Below are positions 16,809 through 26,157 of a stretch of 64,000 nt of DNA, piece after piece. Both the position numbers and the translations under genes were made by a program. The notes below the pieces were generated by a model. The model did not search any database, was not told the origin of the DNA, and saw only the letters and a program-made list of their open reading frames with translations. Source of the DNA: JAJTFW01 sp046330075 (GTDB lineage Bacteria; Bacteroidota; Bacteroidia; AKYH767-A; OLB10). Each line of letters starts with the position of its first letter. Positions within the stretch are counted from its first letter, which is position 1. Where the stretch lies: assembly GCA_046330075.1 (NCBI GenBank), contig JAXLTL010000004.1:124001-188000 (forward strand). The letters are read 5' to 3'.

Positions 16809-17444
16809 TTAAAGGTGTGGGTTTTCTTCTAATGCGGTGATCAGGTTGAATCGGTTTACCTTCATCTCCTGGAAAATTTCGATTACGCGTTTGATGGCTG
16901 TATAATTAGCATTGCCATCTCCTTTGATTGCAAAACGCATTTGTTTTTCCTTGTCTTCCGTCCCGTTAAGCTGGGCATCTGCCAAACGACCGAAACGGAT
17001 CCAATCGGCCAGCTGATTGTTCAGGGAGTCATAAGGAATTCCTGCGCTTTGTTTCATGAACTTCTTCCGTTCTTCTTCACCCAGCGGGAGATACTGTTTC
17101 AGTTGCTGAACAGTCATTCCGAAGGTGGTCATTACGGAGAAGCGCTTGTAATCGTTTTCGTCGAACGTTACTTTGTATTTAGCACCCATTTGTTCCAGCA
17201 TCGTACGGCGGAGGTCTTTTCCTTCGAGGTTAAAGAACACGCGATTGCCTTTGTCGATACTGACGACCATCACTTTCTCCGGAAGTATTTTTTCGGAGAT
17301 GGAGGAGGGTGAATCAATGATCACCGGCTCATCCGGACGGAACTGGGTGGTTAACATAAAGAACGTAACCAGGAGGAAGGCCAGATCCACCATTGGGGTC
17401 ATATCCAATGACGGACTCTTTTTCGGCATCTTCACTTTTGGCAT
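16809..17444 (-). CDS. exbD: ExbD/TolR biopolymer transport protein (first copy)
   Basis: 211 residues with the ExbD helix SLDMTPMVDLAFLLVTFFML near the N-terminus; D20 is the proton-pathway aspartate. The periplasmic domain differs clearly from that of the neighbouring exbD, although the membrane helix is almost the same. The two may therefore form a heteromeric ExbD pair or serve different partners. It lies 37 bases behind exbB in the same direction. Paired exbD genes are common in Bacteroidota TonB clusters. Confidence 0.92.
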   Translation of the reverse strand: MPKVKMPKKSPSLDMTPMVDLAFLLVTFFMLTTQFRPDEPVIIDSPSSISEKILPEKVMVVSIDKGNRVFFNLEGKDLRRTMLEQMGAKYKVTFDENDYKRFSVMTTFGMTVQQLKQYLPLGEEERKKFMKQSAGIPYDSLNNQLADWIRFGRLADAQLNGTEDKEKQMRFAIKGDGNANYTAIKRVIEIFQEMKVNRFNLITALEENPHL

Positions 17445-17481
17445 ACTTCTCTTTCTTTAGAGGTTTATAAATCGGATCCTG

Positions 17482-18285
17482 TTAGTTACGGGCGGTGAAG
17501 GTCTGCACAATAGAGTAGCCGGCCTCATCGATTCCATAAGTAATGGAGTCAATTTTATTCGTGAAGTAGTTGTAGAAGATGATGGCGATGGCCGATGTTC
17601 CGATACCCAGACCGGTATTGATCAAGGCTTCAGAGATACCTGTTGCCAGTGCTACAGCATCCGGAGCACCTGCCTGAGCAAGGGCTGCGAACGCACGGAT
17701 CATACCCAATACGGTTCCGAGCAGTCCCATCAGGGTTGCGATAGAAGCGATAGTAGAAATGATGATCAGGTTTTTAGAAAGCATAGGAAGCTCCAGCGTG
17801 GTTGCTTCTTCGATCTCTTTCTGAATCGCAGCGATCTTGTGCTCCTTGTCGAGGCCTTTGTCGTTTTCCATCTGCTTGTAAGCACCCAGTCCGGCGTTTA
17901 CGACTGCAGCAATAGAACCCTGCTGACGCTCGCATTCTTTGCGGGCTGCATCAACATCGCCTTTAGACAGGTTGGTGCGGATCTTGTGAACGAATCCATC
18001 GATACTGCCTTTACCTTTTGATTTACCAACCGTTACGAATCGCTCGATCACGAACGTGATAACGATCACGAGGAGCGCCATCAGAATCGGTACGATGAAA
18101 CCACCTTTGTAGATGATTCCGAGGTAGTTGCCCGGAAGCGGGTTGAGTTCAGGATTATTGTCCTGGAAATTAGACGGATTGCCCAGGATAAATTTGTAAA
18201 TGATACTGCAAAGGATGATTGCAGCCGGGATCACAATCGCAGCCAGCATACCCTGAATGCCGGAGCCTGATTTGTTCTGACTCAT
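17482..18285 (-). CDS. exbB: ExbB/TolQ/MotA-family proton channel protein
   Basis: 267 residues. Hydrophobic segments lie at about 13-33 and 62-83 and at about 170-190 and 210-235. The last two hold the MotA/TolQ/ExbB core with LIIISTIASIATLMGLLGTV and SEALINTGLGIGTSAIAIIF. ExbB forms the pentameric channel around ExbD that powers TonB. It is the first gene of the cluster. The minus-strand upstream region has TAATATTG, one mismatch from the -7 consensus, near 18345-18352. Gene order and strand show one operon through REC-tonB. Confidence 0.92.
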   Translation of the reverse strand: MSQNKSGSGIQGMLAAIVIPAAIILCSIIYKFILGNPSNFQDNNPELNPLPGNYLGIIYKGGFIVPILMALLVIVITFVIERFVTVGKSKGKGSIDGFVHKIRTNLSKGDVDAARKECERQQGSIAAVVNAGLGAYKQMENDKGLDKEHKIAAIQKEIEEATTLELPMLSKNLIIISTIASIATLMGLLGTVLGMIRAFAALAQAGAPDAVALATGISEALINTGLGIGTSAIAIIFYNYFTNKIDSITYGIDEAGYSIVQTFTARN

Positions 18286-18491
18286 AGTGCTCGTTAATTT
18301 TTGTTATAGTTTAAGTGATTAATTTTTCTTGTTTTTCAAGGGGCGACAATATTAAGGAATCCCGTTGAACCTGAAAACGGGTGCAGGTTAATAAATTGTT
18401 GCCTAATTGGTTAAATGTTACCTTGTGTTGACATACCAGCATCTGAAGCTGATGTTGTATCTTGTTGTTATGCAGTGAATTATGATTTTTG

Positions 18492-18983
18492 TCAGCTCCT
18501 GAAGTTGGTATATTGCAGCGGTAATTCAACGTTCATTCCTTTAACTTTTGCGATAACCTCCTGTAAATCATCGATTTTCTTTCCGGTGATCCGCAACTGG
18601 TCATCCATGATGGAGGGTTGTACTTTAAGACCGGAATCCTTGATGAATTTCACAATCTTTTTTGCGGTTTCTTTATCAATCCCCTTTTTTACAGAAACTT
18701 CTTTTCGGATCATATTCCCACTGGCATAATGTTCTTTCCCGAAATCCAGCGCTTTTGCATCCAATCCCTGTTTCATCATACGGGATATCAATATATCCTG
18801 TATGGCTTTAATCCGCATATCATTTTCGGTCACAAAAGTGATCACCATGGTCTTTTTATCCAGCGTGAGTTCTGTTTTCGAGCCATGAAAATCATATCGT
18901 GAAGTAATCTCCTTGATGGCGACATTTATGGCATTATCCAGTTTTTGCAGGTCAATTTCGTTGACAATATCGAAGGACGGCAT
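18492..18983 (-). CDS. yajQ: YajQ-family nucleotide-binding protein
   Basis: 163 residues, the full length of the UPF0234/YajQ family. The signature is clear: PSFDIVNEIDLQKLDNAI at the start, SRYDFHGSKTELTL in the middle and DDLQEVIAKVKGMN near the end. Members have a two-domain ferredoxin-like fold, and some bind cyclic di-GMP (shown for a Xanthomonas member). It is cytoplasmic. It has the same strand as exbB but lies about 200 bases upstream, so joint transcription is uncertain. A near promoter match, TATCTTCG, lies on the minus strand at 19006-19013. Confidence 0.93.
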   Translation of the reverse strand: MPSFDIVNEIDLQKLDNAINVAIKEITSRYDFHGSKTELTLDKKTMVITFVTENDMRIKAIQDILISRMMKQGLDAKALDFGKEHYASGNMIRKEVSVKKGIDKETAKKIVKFIKDSGLKVQPSIMDDQLRITGKKIDDLQEVIAKVKGMNVELPLQYTNFRS

Positions 18984-19299
18984 TTTGATGCTTTTTGCGG
19001 GGATTCGAAGATAGTTCAGAAAAGTGTGTGCTGTGAAGAAACCTGACTGCTGAGATGAAAAAAAGCGGGCTATCCTCAGCAGATTCTTCGTTATAAAGAG
19101 TAATCGTCAGTGTAAACTCTGTTTAATCAGGCTGTTACGGGTCGATGGCGAGATGTTTGAACTACCCGGGATTCCGTTATCATTCACAGTGTTTCCATTT
19201 TAAAGCTTCGTCGGATTCGTGTAAAAATCAGCCGAAGTTTGCCTGTATTCCGGATAGAGAACCTCTATCTTTGGGTTGAACAACAAACCAATATTCTCT
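18984..19299. other. Divergent intergenic region
   Basis: About 316 bases between yajQ (-) and the first FG-GAP gene (+). It holds the promoter candidates for both: the minus-strand TATCTTCG at 19006-19013 and the plus-strand TATCTTTG at 19266-19273. I see no RNA gene or open frame that looks real. Confidence 0.5.
19266..19273 (+). promoter_or_regulatory. -7 element before the FG-GAP gene pair
   Basis: Perfect TATCTTTG, 26 bases before ATG 19300; a TTTG at 19238-19241 is 24 bases upstream, slightly far for a -33 element. Confidence 0.5.
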
Positions 19300-21498
19300 A
19301 TGCGTTTTATTTCAGGGCTATTCCTGCTGGCAGGATTAGCCGGAAACGTATCAGCTCAGACACCCTATCTGTTGCCTGATTACAGTATTAAGGTAGTAAT
19401 AGGTGGGGATACGCTGGCAGCTCCCTGGACCGGAGGCTTTAATTCAATTATCCCGGTGGAAATGGAATTTAATGGCGATGGATTAATGGATCTGTTTTTA
19501 TTTGACAGGGCCGGAAACCGTATCACCACCTATATCAACAACGGATCAACCGGCACCAGTGCCTATGATTTTGCACCACAGTTCGCGGCTGCACTGCCAC
19601 CGCTGCATGACTGGGTTCGGTCAGTGGATTATGACTGCGACGGAGATATGGATTTGTTTACCTATACCAATTCTGCCATGGGTGTTTGGCAAAACAACTA
19701 CACATCAGGTACAGGGCTTCAGTTTTCATTGGCTTCTGCTGCAATAACATCGTGGTATGGAAGCATACAAAATCCCATCTTCGTTTCGCAGGTGAACATG
19801 CCGGCACTGACGGATGCAGATGGTGACGGCGATCTGGATGTCATCACTTTTGCCAATTCCAGCAATTATCTGGAATACCACAAAAATTTTGCAATGGATT
19901 CACTCGGCACCTGCAATGCATTCAGATTCTATCTGCAACCATATTGCTGGGGATATTTTAAGCTCAGTGGTCTCAGTAACATCGGTATCCTGAATCAGAA
20001 TTGTCGTCTGGGAATCGCAGATGAAGAAGATGCTGTGGCAAGAAGCGGAAGCCGGCATTCCGGATCGGTTCTGACTCCTATCGATCAGGATTGTGATGGA
20101 GATGTCGATCTGCTGAATGGCGATTTATTAGGAGCCAATATGCTTTATCTGAGAAACGGTGGTACGCCGGATTCGGCTTATATTGTCTCTCAGGATTCGG
20201 CTTTTCCGGTCTATGATGTGCAGGTGAACCTGCAAAATCTTCCGGCTGCCTATTACCTCGATCTGGATAACGATAGCATCAAAGATATGCTGGTAGCACC
20301 GTTTGCCACGGTGGGAGAAGACTATAACAATATGTTGTTTTACAAAAACACAACCGATAACTGTACGAACGTATTCAATTACATTAAAAACAGATTCATT
20401 GCTGAGGAATCGATAGATGTGGGTACTGCTTCTACCGTTGCTTTTTTTGATGTTGACAAGGACGGGCTGAAGGATATTGTATCGGGGAACGATCTTTACT
20501 ATAACCCAAATCAGACCACTGCATATTCGCGGCTGTCCTATTTCAGGAATACAGGAACAGCCTCTCAGCCGGTGTTTGAATTGATAACCGATGATTGGAA
20601 CGGTTTGTCGGGTATTACACAATATTCATTGTATCCTGCTTTCGGAGATCTCGACGGAGATGGTGATGACGACCTCTTGCTCGGTAATTCTGACGGGACG
20701 TTGATTTATTATCAGAATACTGCCGGTGCAGGGAATCCATGTGTATTTGCCTTTGCATCCCCGGCGTACCAGGGCATTGATATCGGGAACAACAGCATTC
20801 CTCAAATCATTGATGTGAATCGTGACGGGAAACCGGATCTTCTGATAGGAGAAAGAACAGGAGTCATCAATTATTATGAAAATACCGGTACTGTCAATGC
20901 TCCTGTTTTTACGCTTAATACACAGAATTTTGGTGGCGTTAATGTGTTGCCTGCAGGGGGTATTGCCGGATATAGTTCGCCGGCATTGTTTGACAGAGGA
21001 AACGGTTATGAGTTACTGGTAGGAAGCGATAGGGGACAGCTATTTCATTATACCAATATCGATGGTAATCTGGCCGGATTATTTACACTTGCTGATACCA
21101 TGTTTCAGGATATCCGGGAGCTGAAACGTACGACGGTAGCAGTGACCGATATCGATGGTGATGCAAAGTTTGATGTGCTGACCGGTTGTCTGGCCGGAGG
21201 CATGAGGTTGTATACTCAGCGCCTGAGTTCCGGACTTTCTGAGGCGGATTATATGCCATCTTTTCGTGTTGTGCCGAACCCGGCAACGGACTTCATTCGT
21301 ATAAACATGGAGACCAATGAACTGAATAGCACATTGCCATTGCAGTTGGTCCTAAGTCAGGCTGACGGCAAAGTCGTATACAGGGGAAAATATTCAAACG
21401 GTATGCAACTGGATACCGGTTCATTTACGTCAGGGTTATATCTAATAGCAATTACTGACGGACGAAAATCAGCAGTTCAAAAACTCATTATACAATGA
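19300..21498 (+). CDS. FG-GAP/VCBS repeat protein with T9SS type A sorting domain
   Basis: 732 residues from ATG 19300, which begins a proper signal peptide (MRFISGLFLLAGLAGNVSA, then QTPY). The body carries at least eight calcium-binding FG-GAP-like motifs, for example DYDCDGDMDLF, DADGDGDLDVI, DLDGDGDDDLLLG and DVNRDGKPDLLIG, which fold as propeller blades. The end (about residues 655-732) is a T9SS type A sorting domain: FRVVPNPATDFIRI, SGLYLIAI, AVQKLIIQ. Expected to be secreted and fixed to the cell surface. The stop overlaps the start of a close paralogue by four bases (ATGA). Confidence 0.88.
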   Translation: MRFISGLFLLAGLAGNVSAQTPYLLPDYSIKVVIGGDTLAAPWTGGFNSIIPVEMEFNGDGLMDLFLFDRAGNRITTYINNGSTGTSAYDFAPQFAAALPPLHDWVRSVDYDCDGDMDLFTYTNSAMGVWQNNYTSGTGLQFSLASAAITSWYGSIQNPIFVSQVNMPALTDADGDGDLDVITFANSSNYLEYHKNFAMDSLGTCNAFRFYLQPYCWGYFKLSGLSNIGILNQNCRLGIADEEDAVARSGSRHSGSVLTPIDQDCDGDVDLLNGDLLGANMLYLRNGGTPDSAYIVSQDSAFPVYDVQVNLQNLPAAYYLDLDNDSIKDMLVAPFATVGEDYNNMLFYKNTTDNCTNVFNYIKNRFIAEESIDVGTASTVAFFDVDKDGLKDIVSGNDLYYNPNQTTAYSRLSYFRNTGTASQPVFELITDDWNGLSGITQYSLYPAFGDLDGDGDDDLLLGNSDGTLIYYQNTAGAGNPCVFAFASPAYQGIDIGNNSIPQIIDVNRDGKPDLLIGERTGVINYYENTGTVNAPVFTLNTQNFGGVNVLPAGGIAGYSSPALFDRGNGYELLVGSDRGQLFHYTNIDGNLAGLFTLADTMFQDIRELKRTTVAVTDIDGDAKFDVLTGCLAGGMRLYTQRLSSGLSEADYMPSFRVVPNPATDFIRINMETNELNSTLPLQLVLSQADGKVVYRGKYSNGMQLDTGSFTSGLYLIAITDGRKSAVQKLIIQ

Positions 21499-23753
21499 AA
21501 AGGAAAACCACGCTCTTACTCATCATTTTTATCGTTTTTTTCGGGCGGCTTTCGCCTGCTCAAACGGTGCATTTATGGAGAGATTCCAGCATCTCTGTGT
21601 ATCAAAACAGTCAGCGGCTTGCGAATGCATGGGCGGGCGGCATCAACAGTGGAAATTTCGCGGTCATTGATCTCAATGGAGACAACAAAATGGATATCGT
21701 GGAGTTTGAAGCCCCCAGTTTTCGGATTAACCCTTATATCAATCTGGCTGTGCCCGGAAAATCCTCTTATAAGTATGCTCCAGAGTACCGGTCTAAATTC
21801 CCGACTCAATTAGAGGGTTGGATACGAACGTTCGATTATGATTTCGATGGCGACATGGACCTCTTTTCCTATTACAACGCAGGTATTTCCTGTTTCAGGA
21901 ATGATTATACACCCACAAACGGATTGTCATTTTCATTGGTCTCTCTCTCATTGCTGTCTTATTATGGACCCGGACCTGCGATCAACATCTATGTATCCCG
22001 TGTTAATGCCCCGGCTTTATCAGATCTGGATAATGACGGGGATATGGACATACTCAACTTCAGTATCAGCGGATCCTGGGTAGAGCATCACAAAAATGTT
22101 GCAATGGATTCTCTGGGAAATCCTTCAACGATGAAGTTCTACAATGTTCCTGTGTGCTGGGGTTATTTTGTGCTTTCCAACAATCATAATGATGCAATAC
22201 TTCCTCCGGTATTACCCACCTGTCCGTTGTTACCTGCAGCTCCCTTCCGCATGGCCGATCCGGATCCTTCAGGGCCGGTGAGAGGTACCCATAGCATGGT
22301 GACAGAAAAGGCATCACGCCATGCAGGATCCTCGCTCGAAGTGTTCGATCAGGGGGGCGATGGCGACAAGGATGTACTGAACGGAGATATTCTCAGTCCC
22401 AATTTGCTGTTTATTGAAAACTGCGGTACGCCCGACTCTGCCTGGGTATGTTCACAGGACACCAATTTCCCCTCTTATGATGTTCCCGCTTATGTGCGTG
22501 ATGTATCAGGACCGCATTACTTTGATATTAATAATGATGGGCTGAAGGATCTTCTGGTTTCTAATTTTTACAATTCCGGAGAAGATTATCACAATGTGTG
22601 GTTTTACCGTAACACCACCAACAACAGTTCGAATGTATTCAGTTTTCAAAATGACCGATGGCTTGTTGACGGAATGCTGGAAGTTGGTACCGGAGCACAT
22701 CCTGTGTTTTTTGATGTAGATCAGGATGGCCGCAAAGATTTGCTGATTGGCAATGATTTTTACTTTAACAATGGTTCTCAACGAGCAAAAATTGCATACT
22801 ATCGTAATACCTCAGCAACAGGTCCGGCATCCTATACTTTCGTTACCGATGATTTCGCTTCGGTCTCCAATCTGAATTTACTTGGCATTTACATGACCTT
22901 TGGCGACCTTGATGGCGACGGTGATGAGGACATGCTTTTAGGAGAAGCTGACGGTGGGCTGATCTATTATCAGAACATAGCTGGAGCAGGAAATCCATGC
23001 ACTTTTGTATTTCTGCAGGCGAATTATCAATCCATCAATGTATCTGATAATGCAGTTCCACAGCTGATTGATGTTGACCGTGATGGCAAGCTGGATCTGT
23101 TGATAGGCAAAAGAGCGGGTACCATCAGTTATTATCACAATAATGGAACAAGTACAGTTCCTGTTTTTGCCTATGTCACTAACTCTTTTGGGGGAGCAAA
23201 TGTTACCAAAGCAGGGGCTTATGCCGGATTCTCATCTCCGCTTTTGTTCGATGATGGAAACGGCTATGAAATGCTGGTTGGAAGCCTGAGTGGATATCTC
23301 TATCATTATACCAATATTGATGGCAATCTTGGCGGAACCTTTACTCTTGCTGACAGCATGTTCCAGAATATTTTTGAACCAGTTCTGGCAGTGCCGGCAA
23401 TGGATGATGTGGATGGTGATGGTAAATATGATCTGGCTATAGGAAGTCTGGCCGGAGGCTGTGTGTTGTATACCCAGAATTATCTTTTTTCTGGAATCAA
23501 CGAGCCTGGTGGTTCATCCTTCTTCAGTTTGTACCCGAATCCGGTACAGGATCGTCTCTTTATAAATCTGGAATCCAACTCACAGGATCGGTCCTATGTT
23601 ACTATCTTTGATGTACGCGGTGCCATCATTGACAAGAAAGCCTATCTGGGTCATGTGCTAGAAGTGGAGGCCGGTGGTCTGGCACCCGGATTATATCTGT
23701 GTCAGGTGCAAAATGGCAATTCAGTATTTGCCCGGAAGTTCATTAAAGAATAA
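21495..23753 (+). CDS. FG-GAP/VCBS repeat protein with T9SS type A sorting domain (paralogue)
   Basis: 752 residues. The architecture is the same as that of the preceding gene, with long matching stretches (for example YYQNIAGAGNPCTF against YYQNTAGAGNPCVF, and IDGNLGGTFTLADSMFQ against IDGNLAGLFTLADTMFQ). The pair is therefore a tandem duplication. It has a signal peptide ending in SPAQ, calcium-motif repeats such as DYDFDGDMDLF, DLDGDGDEDMLLG and DVDRDGKLDLLIG, and a type A sorting tail (FFSLYPNPVQDRLFINL to ARKFIKE). It has an insertion near residues 235-270 that the first copy lacks. Translationally coupled to its neighbour. Confidence 0.88.
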   Translation: MKRKTTLLLIIFIVFFGRLSPAQTVHLWRDSSISVYQNSQRLANAWAGGINSGNFAVIDLNGDNKMDIVEFEAPSFRINPYINLAVPGKSSYKYAPEYRSKFPTQLEGWIRTFDYDFDGDMDLFSYYNAGISCFRNDYTPTNGLSFSLVSLSLLSYYGPGPAINIYVSRVNAPALSDLDNDGDMDILNFSISGSWVEHHKNVAMDSLGNPSTMKFYNVPVCWGYFVLSNNHNDAILPPVLPTCPLLPAAPFRMADPDPSGPVRGTHSMVTEKASRHAGSSLEVFDQGGDGDKDVLNGDILSPNLLFIENCGTPDSAWVCSQDTNFPSYDVPAYVRDVSGPHYFDINNDGLKDLLVSNFYNSGEDYHNVWFYRNTTNNSSNVFSFQNDRWLVDGMLEVGTGAHPVFFDVDQDGRKDLLIGNDFYFNNGSQRAKIAYYRNTSATGPASYTFVTDDFASVSNLNLLGIYMTFGDLDGDGDEDMLLGEADGGLIYYQNIAGAGNPCTFVFLQANYQSINVSDNAVPQLIDVDRDGKLDLLIGKRAGTISYYHNNGTSTVPVFAYVTNSFGGANVTKAGAYAGFSSPLLFDDGNGYEMLVGSLSGYLYHYTNIDGNLGGTFTLADSMFQNIFEPVLAVPAMDDVDGDGKYDLAIGSLAGGCVLYTQNYLFSGINEPGGSSFFSLYPNPVQDRLFINLESNSQDRSYVTIFDVRGAIIDKKAYLGHVLEVEAGGLAPGLYLCQVQNGNSVFARKFIKE

Positions 23754-23768
23754 AATAATACAATCTCC

Positions 23769-24206
23769 ATGCGTTTGACCTCATCCCATCTTACAGCTTT
23801 ATTGACATTAGCAATCTTATCCTTCTCATTCCAGTCTTGTAAAAAAAACGAAAAGGAGGAAGTAGTTGATAACTGTCCCGAAGGCCGTACGGCCGCACTT
23901 ACGTTGGTTCCGAAAATGGTTCACCATACCCGACCGATCAATGGTTGTAGGGTGTTCATCAAATACGGTGCTACCAATTTTCCGGGTGAAGACACCACCA
24001 AATATGATTACAGTGTCACCTCCGACTGGAACTCTCCCTATGCAACGATCGATAGTCTGAACTGTGGTAGTTATTACATTTATGCAATAGGAATTGACAG
24101 TTTGCTGGATCCTTCAAACTGGATCGTTAAGGGAGGGTTGCCCTATTCCACCACTGCTACTGCTGGTACAGATTCAATCAACGTTTACATTACCGAAGGC
24201 GACTGA
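23769..24206 (+). CDS. Small lipoprotein of unknown function
   Basis: 145 residues with the lipobox region ILSFSFQSC followed by a lysine-rich KKNEKEE linker. The mature part has repeated polar beta-strand character (CRVFIKYGATNFPGED, SYYIYAIGIDSL). I do not recognise the family. The gene lies 15 bases behind the second FG-GAP gene, and its stop overlaps the next start by one base (TGATG), so it belongs to the same operon. Confidence 0.7.
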   Translation: MRLTSSHLTALLTLAILSFSFQSCKKNEKEEVVDNCPEGRTAALTLVPKMVHHTRPINGCRVFIKYGATNFPGEDTTKYDYSVTSDWNSPYATIDSLNCGSYYIYAIGIDSLLDPSNWIVKGGLPYSTTATAGTDSINVYITEGD

Positions 24207-25690
24207 TGAAAAGGTTATTATTTATTGCTTTTATATCGTTGCTTGTTCCATCCTGTACGTATGATCAGTACGATAATACTGTTCCGGTATCGACAGGATA
24301 TCCTTCCGCCGTGGAGGGCATCATCGTTGGAAAATGTGCCACTGCAGGCTGCCACAATACCATCAGCAAGGATGCGGCGGCAGGTCTTGATCTCAGTAAC
24401 TGGGATGCAATGTTTAACGGCACCAACAATGGCGCTGTTGTGATTCCGTACAGATCCGATAACAGTACTTTATGCTATTTTACCAATGTAGACAGTTCGC
24501 TGGGGCTGGTGGTACAGCCTACAATGCCTGTAAATGGCGATCCGATTTCAACTTCAGAATACACTGCGCTTCGCGACTGGATCAATGCCGGTGCACCCAA
24601 TGTAAAAGGAGAAATCAAGTTCGCCGATGATCCGTTGCGTCATAAATTCTATGTTGTCAATCAGGGTTGTGATGTAGCTTATGTGTTTGACGGGAATTCC
24701 CGAAAAGCCATGCGGGTGATTGATATTGGTATCGTTCCCGGTGCTTCGCCGGCTGAATCTCCTCACAACGTAAAGGTCACCCCTGACGGGAAATACTGGC
24801 TGGTAGTATTTCTGAATTCGAATGTAGTACAGGTGTACAGTACAGAAACCGATCAGCTGGTGATGAATATTCCAATTGGAAACGGCATTTCCGGAGCATG
24901 GAATACGTTGGTCATTACCAAGGATTCGAAGAAAGCGTACATTCCTGATTACAATAATGGCCGGGTAGCTTTTGTTGATTTGGTGGCAGGCACTTCCACC
25001 ACCACCTCTACCTTTCCGATTACGGGTGCCTCCATTCCTGCTCTGCATGGAGTTGCGCTAAACAAAACGGAAGACACACTCTATATCACTGCGGAATTAA
25101 CCAGCAGAATTCTGAAAATTCCTGTGAATGATTTGTCGGGATATGATGATGTCAATCTGAACCCGCTGGGTAATCCCTGGTTTACTCCGCATAATATGAA
25201 TCCACATGAGATTATTTTCAGTCCCGATTATACAAAGTATTTTGTGACCTGCCAGGATTCGAATGTGCGTCAGGTTCGAGTGTACAATACTTCCGATGAT
25301 CAGCTGATCGCTGCGATTGATGTAGGCAGGTTGCCGCTTGAATTTGGGATGAGTCCATCGAACGGGTTGTTATTTGTTACAAATACCGAAGACAACTATT
25401 TCCCGGACATGAAAGGGTCGATCAGTGTGATTGATATGAATACGCTTACTGAAATTAAGAGGATCAAGGTGGGCTGGCAGCCGCATGGTATCGCTGTGGA
25501 TGAAAAGAAAGGAATCGTATGGATTGCCAACCGAAATGTTTCAGGCGGTCCGGCTCCGCATCATACAACGGCCTGCGCAGGTAAGAACGGCTATTTGTCA
25601 GCCATCGATATTGCCACACTGGAAAAAATCGCAGATTTTCGTCCGGAGGTAAGTGTTGATCCTTACGGAATCGCTGTCCGGGCTAAGTAA
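24206..25690 (+). CDS. Lipoprotein with cytochrome-like CX4CH domain and YncE-type beta-propeller
   Basis: 494 residues. Lipobox LLVPSC (Cys17). Residues about 36-125 form a small domain with C44-ATAG-C49-H50, followed by AAGLDLSNWDAM, TMPVNGDP and a terminal LRDWINAGAP. This resembles the c-type cytochrome-like domains of Bacteroidota and Planctomycetes, but with CX4CH spacing in place of CX2CH. Residues about 140-490 are a YncE/surface-antigen-type propeller (VTPDGKYWLVVF, VYSTETDQLVMNIPIGNG, SVIDMNTLTEIKRIKVGWQP). Heme attachment is possible but not proven. The context of T9SS FG-GAP proteins and lipoproteins suggests an outer-surface complex. Ends 1 base before the DCC gene. Confidence 0.75.
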   Translation: MKRLLFIAFISLLVPSCTYDQYDNTVPVSTGYPSAVEGIIVGKCATAGCHNTISKDAAAGLDLSNWDAMFNGTNNGAVVIPYRSDNSTLCYFTNVDSSLGLVVQPTMPVNGDPISTSEYTALRDWINAGAPNVKGEIKFADDPLRHKFYVVNQGCDVAYVFDGNSRKAMRVIDIGIVPGASPAESPHNVKVTPDGKYWLVVFLNSNVVQVYSTETDQLVMNIPIGNGISGAWNTLVITKDSKKAYIPDYNNGRVAFVDLVAGTSTTTSTFPITGASIPALHGVALNKTEDTLYITAELTSRILKIPVNDLSGYDDVNLNPLGNPWFTPHNMNPHEIIFSPDYTKYFVTCQDSNVRQVRVYNTSDDQLIAAIDVGRLPLEFGMSPSNGLLFVTNTEDNYFPDMKGSISVIDMNTLTEIKRIKVGWQPHGIAVDEKKGIVWIANRNVSGGPAPHHTTACAGKNGYLSAIDIATLEKIADFRPEVSVDPYGIAVRAK

Positions 25691-25691
25691 G

Positions 25692-26111
25692 ATGCCGGGA
25701 GAGGTGGATCTTTCAACTTCCAGGTTGCCGATCGTAATTTACGATGGTCAATGCGGAGTATGCAACCGGGCGGTACGCTTCATAATTAAAATTGACCGGA
25801 AAGAGCGGCTGATGTTCTGTTCTTCGGATGCCCGGCAGGCTCAAGTGATCGCCGGAAGATTTTTCGGTCAGACGGGAGCTACGGTATTGCTGGTGGAAGG
25901 AGGAAAGATCAGTACCAGATCAGATGCATTTATCCGGATACTTGAAATTGTTGGGGGAGCCTGGAGTTTTGCAAGACTTTTTCGGATAATTCCATCTGCT
26001 CTCCGCAATATGATCTACGATTTTATTGCCCGCAACCGACATCGATTTGGAGCTAAGACTAACCGGTGTGAATTTCCTGAAACAACATACGGGCACAGGT
26101 TTATTAAATAA
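25692..26111 (+). CDS. DCC-type thiol-disulfide oxidoreductase family protein (DUF393)
   Basis: 139 residues from ATG 25692; an in-frame start at 25653 would overlap the upstream gene. The DCC signature IVIYDGQCGVCNRAVRFI has the CxxC pair (CGVC) of a thioredoxin-like fold, and the rest follows the family (MFCSSDARQAQVI, DAFIRILEIVGGAW, IARNRHRFG). Family members are small cytoplasmic or membrane-associated proteins of poorly known function. The gene may be co-transcribed with the propeller lipoprotein, as only one base separates them, and a strong terminator follows. Confidence 0.88.
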   Translation: MPGEVDLSTSRLPIVIYDGQCGVCNRAVRFIIKIDRKERLMFCSSDARQAQVIAGRFFGQTGATVLLVEGGKISTRSDAFIRILEIVGGAWSFARLFRIIPSALRNMIYDFIARNRHRFGAKTNRCEFPETTYGHRFIK

Positions 26112-26140
26112 AAAAGCCCTGTTGTACAGGGCTTTTTTAT
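26108..26140. terminator. Bidirectional terminator between DCC gene and mdh
   Basis: A 15-bp inverted repeat: the core GCCCTGT (26116-26122) / ACAGGGC (26126-26132), loop TGT, extends into A6/T6 tracts on both sides. It serves both convergent genes. Confidence 0.88.
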
Positions 26141-26157
26141 TTGTTTGCAGAACGGGA

